Assembly (NCBI GenBank): GCA_963674475.2
Contig: CAXXFQ010000022.1
Span: forward strand, 1-7,897
DNA from: CAXXFQ01 sp963674475
GTDB lineage: Bacteria > Planctomycetota > Planctomycetia > Pirellulales > Thermoguttaceae
Length of the DNA: 7,897 nucleotides
Reading direction: 5' to 3'
Each line of letters begins with the position of its first letter. Positions within the stretch are counted from its first letter, which is position 1. Both the position numbers and the translations under genes were made by a program. This document shows positions 1 through 6,389 of the stretch, one piece after another. The notes below the pieces were generated by a model. It saw only the letters and a list, made by a program, of their open reading frames with translations, ran no database searches and had not been told where the DNA came from.

Positions 1-293
1 GAACAATCCTGAATCCAGAAACGCTTGCAGGCAGCATTGCGCGCCACTTTCGGGTTGCCGCAAACCACAATCGCTGCCGGCGCGTTATGCTTCGCGAACA
101 TCAGCTTTCCTTTTAACTTTGACAGCACATCCGGATCTGTCACCACCACAAACTCCCAGGGCTGGCTGTTGCAGGCTGTGGGGGCCGCCATGGCAGCTTT
201 CAGCAGCTCGGTAAGCTGTTCTTTGGATACCGGCCGGTTCTCATACTTGCGGATACTGCGTCGTTTCAGGATCGCTTCCATGACTGGATTCAT
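1..293 (-). CDS. Nitroreductase family protein, N-terminal part (runs off left edge)
   Basis: This is the first 97 codons of a nitroreductase-fold flavoprotein, read leftward and cut by the window edge. The family reduces nitro compounds, quinones or flavins with NAD(P)H and a bound FMN in the cytoplasm; the substrate cannot be told from this fragment. Seen: the RRSIRKY motif at residues 11-17, whose basic and serine residues contact FMN phosphate in this family, then the helix and strand with the APTACNSQPWEF stretch (about residues 41-52), and near the cut KRFWIQDC, which matches the usual lead-in to the central helix. The start at 293 is chosen because GGAGG lies 7-8 bases upstream on the minus strand. 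No frame break is seen in the visible part. The C-terminal half, including the rest of the flavin pocket, is outside the window. Confidence 0.88.
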   Translation of the reverse strand, partial: MNPVMEAILKRRSIRKYENRPVSKEQLTELLKAAMAAPTACNSQPWEFVVVTDPDVLSKLKGKLMFAKHNAPAAIVVCGNPKVARNAACKRFWIQDC

Positions 294-435
294 ACGATGC
301 CTCCAATTGATAAAAAGTTAACAAAAATAAAAAACGGGCGACAAACTCATCAGTTTTGATCGGGATAGTAAATCAGCAGGCCGCTTCTCAAAAAAGAGCC
401 TGCTGAAAATAGGTTTTGCTTTCTTCCAACCCGGG
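294..435. other. AT-rich spacer upstream of the nitroreductase gene
   Basis: This short spacer lies between the stop of the membrane protein gene and the nitroreductase start. It is rich in A and T near the nitroreductase start (310-335). A weak sigma70-like pair on the minus strand, TTGTCG (339-344) and TTAACT (316-321) with 17 bases between them, could drive the nitroreductase. The -10 match is poor, so this is only a possibility. Confidence 0.3.
373..406 (-). terminator. Hairpin, possible terminator of the DUF6159 gene
   Basis: A perfect 9-base inverted repeat, TCAGCAGGC at 373-381 and GCCTGCTGA at 398-406, encloses a 16-base loop. It lies about 30 bases past the stop codon of the minus-strand membrane protein gene. 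On the minus strand it is followed by TTTACT, a poor U-tract, so it may be a weak terminator or another RNA structure. Its position between two co-directional genes fits termination. Confidence 0.45.
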
Positions 436-1281
436 CTAAACCGGACGGAAAGCGTTCTCCACCAGCCCCGGCTCAAAATATCCATCAGCCTTGCCGGAGA
501 CCGCGTACTGGTAAACCGCGGCGGTGTAAATTCCGGATAATGTGGAATTGATCAGTCCAATGATCACAAACGCCAGAACCATACCCGCGCCAACAACAAT
601 TGCCAGAACAGGCGATTCAAACACCGCAAACGCGATACCGATCAGCACCGCGCCGCCGATGCCCACAGCCACAAAGATCAGCGCGAAAATACTACCCAGG
701 CCAAAATTCCCGGCAATTTGCTCGCCCCAGGTGCGCTTCAACAATTCCACGCTGCGCTTGATCGCATCCAGCGGCCCAACATCTTCCACCGCCAGCACCG
801 GAACCACCAGAAAAGTAGCCAGGTTCCAGGCCAGCCCAATCAGGTCAACAACGAACCGCCCCAACCCTTTACTGCGGTCAGAAATGGATTTCAGGATCAC
901 GCCCACGGTCGCGGCGATCAGCGCGTAGCCCACAATCGGGCCGAAATGCTTGCTCGCGATGCTGAATCCATCTTTCAAAGTTGGATCGCCGCCCCGCAAT
1001 CGGATCAATGCCGCGCCAACCAGCGCGGTGTTCATGTAAAAGATCACCGTGTACTGTACGACATAGAACAGAAACAACACCACATATCCTATGATCTGAA
1101 ATTTTTCAGAAAAAAAACTGTCGAAGAGATTCGCGAAAATCGAAGGGACAATGAAAACAGCAGAGACGATCAACACGCCAATGGAAGAGATTATCGGAAA
1201 AACCAGCAGTTCTTTGTCCGCCACCAGCACTTTGGCGCTGGATTTTACCAGCTCCCAACTGTTCGACAAACGCTCAAACAT
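436..1281 (-). CDS. DUF6159-type integral membrane protein
   Basis: This is an intact 281-residue polytopic membrane protein resembling the DUF6159 family, whose function is unknown. Seen: a short amphipathic N-terminus (MFERLSNSWELVKSSAKVL), then about six hydrophobic segments near residues 26-48, 63-93, 114-131, 142-165, 194-220 and 223-245. The stretch VVPVLAVEDVGPLDAIKRS (about 159-177), followed by a charged helix, is a recurring landmark of this kind of protein. It recalls membrane proteins whose segment ends 'P..ilvE..g...Ai.rS'. There is no signal peptide, catalytic motif or nucleotide-binding site. The start at 1281 has GGAGG about 5 bases upstream, which makes it firm. It is probably transcribed alone, since both neighbours are separated by spacers of at least 140 bases. 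A transport or stress role would be a guess; the family name is from memory and not searched. Confidence 0.8.
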   Translation of the reverse strand: MFERLSNSWELVKSSAKVLVADKELLVFPIISSIGVLIVSAVFIVPSIFANLFDSFFSEKFQIIGYVVLFLFYVVQYTVIFYMNTALVGAALIRLRGGDPTLKDGFSIASKHFGPIVGYALIAATVGVILKSISDRSKGLGRFVVDLIGLAWNLATFLVVPVLAVEDVGPLDAIKRSVELLKRTWGEQIAGNFGLGSIFALIFVAVGIGGAVLIGIAFAVFESPVLAIVVGAGMVLAFVIIGLINSTLSGIYTAAVYQYAVSGKADGYFEPGLVENAFRPV

Positions 1282-1448
1282 TCTGTCCTCCTTATCATTT
1301 TCTCACTAAAGGCTGTTATGCAATCCGCACCAAATTAATAATAATCTACTGTACTCACAACAAATCAATGTAGTAACGACTTCAGTCGTTATTTTCCGCG
1401 TTCTCTTACCATTCAAACGGCCACTACTCAACCGCAAATCTCAAACCA
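1282..1448. other. Spacer between proC and the DUF6159 gene
   Basis: This spacer has no credible ORF. It must hold the promoter of the membrane protein gene on the minus strand and the 3' end signals of proC. The only clear structure is the palindrome at 1374-1391. Confidence 0.4.
1374..1391. repeat. Perfect 8-2-8 palindrome (TAACGACT TC AGTCGTTA)
   Basis: TAACGACT and AGTCGTTA form a perfect 8-base inverted repeat around a 2-base centre, and a G-T pair extends it outward. It stands about 60 bases past the proC stop. The core sequence resembles short dispersed palindromes that I recall from cyanobacterial and Chloroflexota intergenic regions. It could act as a transcript-end hairpin for proC or be a REP-like repeat; only a genome-wide count would separate these. 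Confidence 0.55.
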
Positions 1449-2302
1449 TCAATCTCCATTCTTGTCCGGAGGCTGGCTGTCGCGCCCGCGCCCCAATGCC
1501 TGGGAGCGTTCATAAGCTGCCCAGATCGCGCGCGAAATCGCTGTCCGCAGGCCGGCTTTTTCCAGATAGTACAGCGCCGCCGCCGATGTTCCGGCCGGTG
1601 AGGTCACTTCATTGCGCAGCTTGGCGGGGTGATCCTTTTTCAAATCATAATATTCCACAGAACCACGCAGGGTTCCGATAACCAGTTTTTCCGCGGTGCG
1701 CCGCTGGAAACCAAGATGCACACGCCGGCATCAATCATCGCTTCCATAAACAGAAAGGCATAAGCTGGGCCAGAACCGCTCAACGCGGTAGCCATATCCA
1801 GATACCGTTCCTGTTTTTCAAAGACTTCTTCACCAAGCGCTTCGAATGATCGACTCTGGCGCGCTCAATCTGCGTCTCAGAAACTTCTGCCGCGGCTGTC
1901 CACACCGTGATACCCTTGCCGATCTGTGCCGGCGTGTTCGGCATTGCCCGCACCACACATTGATGATCCAAACCTTGCTGGATCACGCCAATCGGAGCGC
2001 CGGCCACAATGGAAAGCACCAGAGCATCCGCTGGAATTTCACCATGCAGATCTTTCAGTACGCAGTCCAGTGTCTGCGGTTTAATAGACAGAATTACAAT
2101 CTCGGCGTCTTTTACCGCTTCCTTATTATCGTAATATGGTGGAACGCCATATAAACTGCTCTAACTCTTCTCCACGCTCAACAATGGGCCCTGCTGCCCG
2201 GATATTTTCCGGTTTAGCCAGCCCATTCCGCAGCAGGCCGGCAATGATTGCTTCGCCCATAACGCCTGGCCCTACCAATGCAATAGTTGGATGATTTTTC
2301 AT
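1449..2302 (-). pseudogene. proC: Pyrroline-5-carboxylate reductase, broken by three frameshifts
   Basis: ProC makes L-proline from 1-pyrroline-5-carboxylate with NAD(P)H, the last step of proline synthesis, in the cytoplasm. Reading across three frames recovers almost the whole protein: a Rossmann start with GPGVMG (residues 11-16), then SIKPQT, the AMPNTPAQIGKG dinucleotide-domain motif, SGSGPAYAF at the domain hinge, and the C-terminal helical signature NEVTSPAGTSAAAL. Breaks: near 2153-2155 (one extra base in a T run on the coding strand), near 1847-1855 (net one base missing or two extra), and at 1719-1723 (GTGTG where GTG is expected, so two extra bases). Repaired, it would be about 282-284 residues, normal for the family. 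The start at 2302 lies 16 bases after the methyltransferase stop, with a modest AGGTG upstream, so the two are probably co-transcribed. Either a decayed gene or uncorrected sequence errors; I lean to errors because all motifs are intact. Confidence 0.88.
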
Positions 2303-2318
2303 ATATGCACACCTGTTA

Positions 2319-3240
2319 TTAAGATTTTCCAGATCGCCCACTGGCTGTCCAGCGCGCGAAAATCGCTGTCGATAACAATCTCCCGGCACTCTTTTCCTGT
2401 ATCGCGATTTCGCCACACGAGGTTTCGCCAGGTTTTCCTTCCAGGGTTTCCAACAAAGCGGTCTCAAGCGTAATTGGAGAAGCTTTAACCGCGTAAGCTG
2501 TGATGACCGCGAACTGTGGATTCGGGCTGAGAATCTGGCGGGAAGCGTCTAACAGATCCGCCATCAACTTAAAGAATTCCCAGACCTCCCCTTTTGGACC
2601 GCGTCCAAACTTGGGCGGGTCCATGATAATCCCATCATATACCGAACCACGCCGGCCTTCACGCAGCACAAACTTGAGCGCGTCATCCATCAACCAGCGT
2701 ACCGGCCGGTCTGCCAAATTGGAACTTCGCTGGTTTTCCTTGGCCCAGGTAAGCACCTTTTTCGAAGCGTCCACATGGGTCACATTCGCCCCGGCCTGAG
2801 CCGCCGCCAGCGATGCCACCCCGGTATAGCCAAACAGGTTGAGTACTTTGATGGGCCGTCCCGCTCGTCTCACCTGGTCGCCAATCCAATTCCATTGGGA
2901 AGCCTGTTCAGGGAACACCCCCAGATGCCGCGAAGCTGTAGTTTGAAGCCAGAGCTGGAAGCCCTCAAAATTAAACAGCCAGCGGCGGGGAATCTGGTGA
3001 TAATAAGTCCAATGCCCACCGTTTTTCCGGTGAGGGAGTGAACTCCGCGTCCGCTTTCTTCCATTCGTTATCGGGTAAAGCAGGCTTCCAGATCGCCTCT
3101 GCTTCCGGACGGATCAGCACATGGTCGCCGTAACGCTCCAATTTGCGCCCGTTTCCACTGTCCAATAAATCATAAGATTCACTGCCCGGCATCGTGAGTA
3201 TTTCCAACCGGGGTTTTCGAATTTCGTTTTGTTCAGTCAT
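2319..3240 (-). CDS. Class I SAM-dependent methyltransferase, RlmI/RlmK-like (one frameshift)
   Basis: This is a SAM-dependent methyltransferase of the group related to rRNA cytosine/guanine methyltransferases RlmI and RlmK; the actual target is not known. The N-terminal 70 or so residues form a small lead domain (YDLLDSGNGRKLERYGDHVLIRP). After the break comes the Rossmann core: motif I NLFGYTGVASL (about residues 134-144 of the repaired protein), the acidic SAM-ribose residue in HVDAS (157), and motif IV DPPKFGRGPKGEVW (from about 203). The C-terminus, AGRLLSTAIFARW, looks complete. The frame breaks at the A5 run on the coding strand (3022-3026 on the plus strand). One A fewer gives ENGGHWTYYHQIP and a continuous 306-residue protein, so an extra base is the simplest cause. 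The start at 3240 has AGGA about 8 bases upstream. It probably forms an operon with proC. Confidence 0.85.
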
Positions 3241-3468
3241 TCAATATCCTGAGAATCAGTTATATACTGGTTTTTATAATTCATGCCAGTTTAATGAGTA
3301 TACCAGTTTTCACCCTGTGCTTACGGCCCAGTAAAAGGCAAAAACTAAATCATCCTTTTTCCATAACTTTCCCCACAAGAAACGATTATACCCACACCGC
3401 TCCACACATTTGCAATGGATTATAATCATTTCAACCCACCCTGGATATTAAGAAAGGTTTCTTTTTTT
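3241..3468. promoter_or_regulatory. Divergent promoter region between the methyltransferase and C-S lyase genes
   Basis: This 228-base AT-rich region separates two divergently read genes and must carry both promoters. A perfect consensus -10 box, TATAAT at 3421-3426, fits transcription starting near 3433 toward the C-S lyase gene; no good -35 is visible 17 bases before it. The motif ACTGGT (3266-3271) and its complement ACCAGT (3302-3307) form an inverted pair, with a further CCAGT at 3286-3290, near the methyltransferase end. That arrangement could be an operator, but no known regulator is recognised. Confidence 0.45.
3421..3426 (+). promoter_or_regulatory. -10 element TATAAT ahead of the PatB/MalY-type gene
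   Basis: This exact match to the sigma70 -10 consensus lies 42 bases before the ATG at 3469. It lies inside the longer reading frame that begins at 3415, which argues that the upstream ATG is not the true start. There is no convincing -35 hexamer, so confidence is limited. Confidence 0.4.
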
Positions 3469-4623
3469 ATGAATTACAATTTTGATTTCCTCCCTGACCG
3501 CCTGCATACCGAAAGTGTTAAGTGGCGTGTGTTCGACGAAGACGTGCTCCCCATGTGGGTCGCGGACATGGATTTTCGCTCACCCGAACCGGTCATCGAG
3601 GCCCTGCGGGAACGGGTTTCGCACGGCGTATTTGGATACGCGATGGAATTACCCGAACTGCGGGCAACCATTCAGGATCACCTGGCAGCGAGGTACGATT
3701 GGACTGTGAAACCTGAGGAGATTGTTCTTGTGCCCGGCGTGGTTAAAGGCTTCAACCTGGCCTGTCACATGTTCTCTGCCGAAGGCGGCAGCGCGATGAT
3801 CCAGACGCCGGTTTACTTCCCCTTCCTTTCCGCGCCCGCGAACGCCGGGCTGACCCGTCAGGAAATGGAGCTGTCCCGCAGGGAAGATGGCAGCTACGAA
3901 ATTGACTACGATCTGTTTGAACAAACCATCACCAGCCAGACCCGGCTGTTTATCCTGTGTAATCCACACAACCCGGTCGGGAGAGTTTTTCGCAGGGACG
4001 AACTGGAGCGGATGGCGGAAATTTGCCTGCGGCACAATGTGATGATTTGTTCCGATGAGATCCACTGCGACCTGATCTTCTCAGGGCAGCGGCACTACCC
4101 CTTAGCCACCTTATCCCCGGAGATCGCCCAAAACACCATCACCCTGATGGCGCCCAGCAAGACCTACAATATCGCCGGATTGGATTGCTCCTTCGCGGTG
4201 ATCCAGAATCCCGACCTGCGCAAGCGATTCCAGGCTGCCGGGAAAGGGCTGACAGGCCATGTCAACCTGATGGGATTGGTCGCCGCGCTGGCTGCGTACC
4301 AGGGCGGGCAGGAATGGCTCGATCAGGCCCTGCGCTATATGGAAGCCAACCGCGATTATCTCTGCCAGGCCGTCAACCAGGAATTACCCGGCGTCCGCAT
4401 GGCCTCGCCTGAGGGTACCTATCTGGCCTGGCTGGACTGCCGGGAAGCCGGCATTGAGGGCAGCCCGCACAAGTTTTTCCTGGAACAGGCCCGTGTGGCT
4501 TTAAACGAAGGCGCGTCTTTTGGTAAGGGCGGCGAGGATTTTGTTCGCCTTAATTTCGGCTGCCCGCGTTCCATGCTCGAAGAAGCCCTTACACGGATGA
4601 AAAACGCGCTGCTTAATCGCTAA
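3469..4623 (+). CDS. PatB/MalY family PLP-dependent C-S lyase / aminotransferase
   Basis: This is an intact 384-residue fold-type I PLP enzyme of the MalY/PatB type. These usually cleave the C-S bond of cystathionine or cysteine conjugates to pyruvate, ammonia and a thiol in the cytoplasm; some act as aminotransferases. Seen: the family-typical opening (HTESVKW, then LPMWVADMDF), NPHNPVG (residues 165-171) contacting the cofactor, SDEIHCDLIF with the Asp (196) that pairs with the pyridine nitrogen, the Schiff-base lysine in SKTYNIAG (Lys231), and the substrate-carboxylate arginine in VRLNFGCPR (Arg360). The frame stays open back to an ATG at 3415, but that start has no ribosome site and includes a -10 box. 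The ATG at 3469 matches the family N-terminus and has AGAAAGG upstream, at a rather long spacing. The DUF218 gene follows after 17 bases, probably on the same transcript. Substrate is not determinable. Confidence 0.9.
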   Translation: MNYNFDFLPDRLHTESVKWRVFDEDVLPMWVADMDFRSPEPVIEALRERVSHGVFGYAMELPELRATIQDHLAARYDWTVKPEEIVLVPGVVKGFNLACHMFSAEGGSAMIQTPVYFPFLSAPANAGLTRQEMELSRREDGSYEIDYDLFEQTITSQTRLFILCNPHNPVGRVFRRDELERMAEICLRHNVMICSDEIHCDLIFSGQRHYPLATLSPEIAQNTITLMAPSKTYNIAGLDCSFAVIQNPDLRKRFQAAGKGLTGHVNLMGLVAALAAYQGGQEWLDQALRYMEANRDYLCQAVNQELPGVRMASPEGTYLAWLDCREAGIEGSPHKFFLEQARVALNEGASFGKGGEDFVRLNFGCPRSMLEEALTRMKNALLNR

Positions 4624-4640
4624 AAACAAGAGATTTGACA

Positions 4641-5293
4641 ATGAATACTGAAGAGACACACAATCAAACCAGGGGATCAAAATCCTGCCTGAGTTTTTTA
4701 GGCGGCGGAATAGTCTTTCTATTGGGTGTAATTGGCGCTTATTTCGCCCTGTGGGCTCTGGGCGCGTTTCTGGTAATCGCGGATCCCCAAAAAACGTGGA
4801 TGCCGCCGTAGCCCTCAGTGGTGGGGAACTGGACCGGGTGCAGGAAGCCGCCAGATTGTATAACGAACAAGTTGTGAAATGGGTGATCCTCACAGAGACC
4901 GGCGAGGAAGTCCCGGAATTGGGATCACAATACTTCATCCTGCGGAAGAACGAAGCCCTGAAGATGGATGTCCCCGGCGATGCCATCCTGGTCACCGACC
5001 GCACCGTCAGCAGCACCCAGGATGAAGCCCAGGCCGTGCGCGAACTGCTGCAAAAAACCGAGTTAAGCTCCTGCATCGTCATCACCGATCCCTTCCACAG
5101 TTTCCGCACCCGCCTCCTCTTTCGTAACGAATTTGATGAGACCGGCCTCACCGTGCGCGTCCGCCCCGTGCGCGATCACTGGTACCGCTCCCGCACCTGG
5201 ATGTTCAGCCGCGCCGGGTGGGAAGCAACCGTTTTAGAATACATCAAACTTTTTGGCTATTTCCTGGGCATTACAGACAACGATTTTATCTGA
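4641..5293 (+). CDS. DUF218/YdcF-like membrane-anchored protein (one frameshift)
   Basis: This protein resembles the YdcF/SanA/ElyC (DUF218) family, whose members are envelope-linked and poorly characterised. The N-terminus, visible only in the first frame, has about 15 polar residues and then a single hydrophobic segment (about residues 18-44: LSFLGGGIVFLLGVIGAYF and onward), a likely membrane anchor. After the break come the family landmarks: DAAVALSGGELDRVQEAARLY, where a glycine-rich loop precedes an arginine; VSSTQDEAQAV, matching the usual 's.nT.eNa' stretch; and VITDPFHSFRTRLLF, matching 'VTs.fH..Ra...f'. The frame changes in CCCC-AAAAAA (4785-4794). One more A, or one more C, restores a 217-residue protein. 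It lies 17 bases after the C-S lyase stop with only a weak ribosome site, so it is probably translated from the same mRNA. Role unknown. Confidence 0.75.
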
Positions 5294-5300
5294 CATCCAT

Positions 5301-5320
5301 ACCGCAGCGAAACCCACCAC
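5301..5320. repeat. Partial copy of repeat module i just before unit 1
   Basis: The bases CCGCAGCGAAACCCACCAC closely resemble the right half of module i (CGCAGCGCGAAACCCAAC at 5597-5614). This suggests a truncated earlier copy of the composite repeat only 8 bases after the DUF218 stop. Confidence 0.45.
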
Positions 5321-5581
5321 GTTGGCGTTGAGCAAGCGCAGCGCAAAACCCAGCACACTCCCATCGATGTCGTTGCAATAACCGTCCCACCCCCGTTTGC
5401 GTTGCGAACCGTCCCGGGTATTTGGCGGGGCGGTGTGGCAACCTCCCCGCTCATCTTATCCAGCCCCAGGTGTCATTCTGATCGACCGAAGGGAGAGAAG
5501 AATCTCTACGTCACTTTTACAGCCAACCAGAGATCCTTCGCCATCCGGCTCAGGATGACAAATGCCACAAGCCGTACACAG
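5321..5581. repeat. Composite palindromic repeat, unit 1
   Basis: This 261-base unit is built from three inverted-repeat modules in fixed order. Module i: GTTGGCGTTGAGC with an AACCCAGC end (5321-5355). Module ii: CGTTGCGAAC with GTGGCAACCTCC (about 5399-5446), preceded by an extra near-copy of its left arm, CGTTGCAATAACCGTCCC (5371-5388). Module iii: TGTCATTCTGA with TCAGGATGACA (5471-5560), whose inner arms are AGAATCTCT and AGAGATCCTTCG. The unit is non-coding; the open frame running through it carries no protein-like sequence. Confidence 0.8.
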
Positions 5582-5818
5582 GTTGGCGTTGAGCACGCAG
5601 CGCGAAACCCAACACCACCTCCCACAATGTCGTTGCGAACATCCCGCGTATTATGGAATACCGGGGCAAAATTCCTCCCCGCTCATCTAATCCAGCCCCA
5701 AATGTCATTCTGATCGACCAGAAGATAGGGAAGAAGAATCTCTACGTCATCTTTTACAGCTGCCAGAGATCCTTCGCCGTCCGGCTCAGGATGACAAATA
5801 TCACAAGCCGTTCCGCAG
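5582..5818. repeat. Composite palindromic repeat, unit 2
   Basis: This second, directly adjacent copy has the same order and orientation: GTTGGCGTTGAGC with CGAAACCCAAC (5582-5614), TGTCGTTGCGAAC (5628-5640) and on through CCTCCCCGCTCATC, then TGTCATTCTGATCGACC to TCAGGATGACA (5703-5796), ending CACAAGCCG. It lacks the roughly 30-base duplicated left arm of unit 1, which explains most of the length difference (237 against 261). Its sequence has diverged at many positions, most in module ii, so the duplication is not recent or the copies were acquired separately. Confidence 0.8.
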
Positions 5819-5860
5819 GTTGTTGAGATTTGGCTTGTGGCATCAGCAAACCCAAATCAA
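5819..5860. repeat. Degenerate third module i-like palindrome
   Basis: Directly after unit 2 the sequence GTTGTTGAG resembles the start of module i. GATTTGG (5827-5833) and CCAAATC (5852-5858) form a 7-base inverted repeat. It reads as a degraded start of a third unit, with modules ii and iii missing. Confidence 0.5.
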
Positions 5861-5955
5861 CTCCCTGCGTCACGGGAATGCCAGACCTATCCGCATTTTT
5901 TACAGAGTCAACTGCCTTCATCGAATTTATCTGCAAAACAGTCCTTGAACCTACA

Positions 5956-6046
5956 AAGGCAGAAACTTAGCGCCCACTGCCGCTTTGCGTGAGACAAAAA
6001 ATTCTGCCTTCCGCTGTCACTTTCGAAAGCAAAGCGACTGACAGCG
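5956..6046. repeat. Pair of nested-type palindromic modules of a different sequence family
   Basis: Two adjacent inverted repeats: AAGGCAGAA (5956-5964) with TTCTGCCTT (6002-6010), 9 bases perfect; and CGCTGTCA (6012-6019) with TGACAGCG (6039-6046), 8 bases perfect, the latter enclosing the 10-base palindrome CTTTCGAAAG (6020-6029). CGCTTTGCG and AAAGCGAC also recur as partial complements between the two. This is a non-coding repeat element distinct from the units at 5321-5818. Confidence 0.6.
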
Positions 6047-6389
6047 TGCCCGCAGGGTAGAAATCTTGGCCCTCCCAGTAAGATTCCTCAACATTCGCTC
6101 AAAATTACACTTGAAACCTAATTTGAAATATTTTCTTTGCGGTCTTTGCATCTATTCGTGAGTAAATTACCACCCTTATAAAAAAGGAATTGTTCCGAAT
6201 TGTTTCAACAAAACAAATACAAAGCCCGGTGTTTTCTACGCCGGACCAAAAGATTTGTCCAACTTATCCCCTGAACTTGATGTTATTTTCGCCTCTTTTT
6301 TGTTATCATAGAATTAAGATCAACCATCCACTGTGCTCACCTTTCCCATCTGTGGGCCGCGCAGCCCCTACCCTGAAAAGGACAACGCG
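6047..6389. other. AT-rich gene-free stretch upstream of the DUF1028 gene
   Basis: I see no credible gene here. It contains AT-rich sequence suitable for a promoter of the DUF1028 gene; TATCAT at 6304-6309 is a five-of-six match to the -10 box, but no -35 at a good distance was found. The direct repeat GAATTGTT occurs twice near 6188-6205. The rest shows nothing recognisable. Confidence 0.35.

Noticed and set aside
25..321. Plus-strand frame opposite the nitroreductase
   Set aside because: The minus-strand reading gives clear nitroreductase motifs; the plus frame does not.
718..1338. Plus-strand frame of 206 codons opposite the DUF6159 gene
   Set aside because: It is a shadow of the membrane protein gene, rich in His, Gln, Arg and Asn with no recognisable motif; the minus-strand gene has a strong ribosome site and clear membrane helices.
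3649..4065. Minus-strand frame of 138 codons inside the PatB/MalY gene
   Set aside because: It is antisense to the best-supported gene in the window, with no ribosome site or motif.
4501..5151. Minus-strand frame of 216 codons opposite the C-S lyase end and DUF218 gene
   Set aside because: It spans two recognisable plus-strand genes, and its Ser/Arg-rich translation matches nothing.
5402..5713. Open frame of 103 codons over the repeat cluster
   Set aside because: It lies entirely within the palindromic repeats, has no ribosome site and no protein-like composition.
5301..5860. Possible CRISPR array
   Set aside because: The repeats are about 240-260 bases long, only two copies, internally palindromic and without short unique spacers; no cas gene is present.
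5754..5936. Small minus-strand frame next to repeat unit 2
   Set aside because: Much of it is repeat sequence, and no ribosome site or family likeness is visible.
5321..6046. Insertion sequence or transposon
   Set aside because: There is no transposase fragment and no clear terminal repeats with target duplications around the whole region; only small non-coding palindromes are visible.
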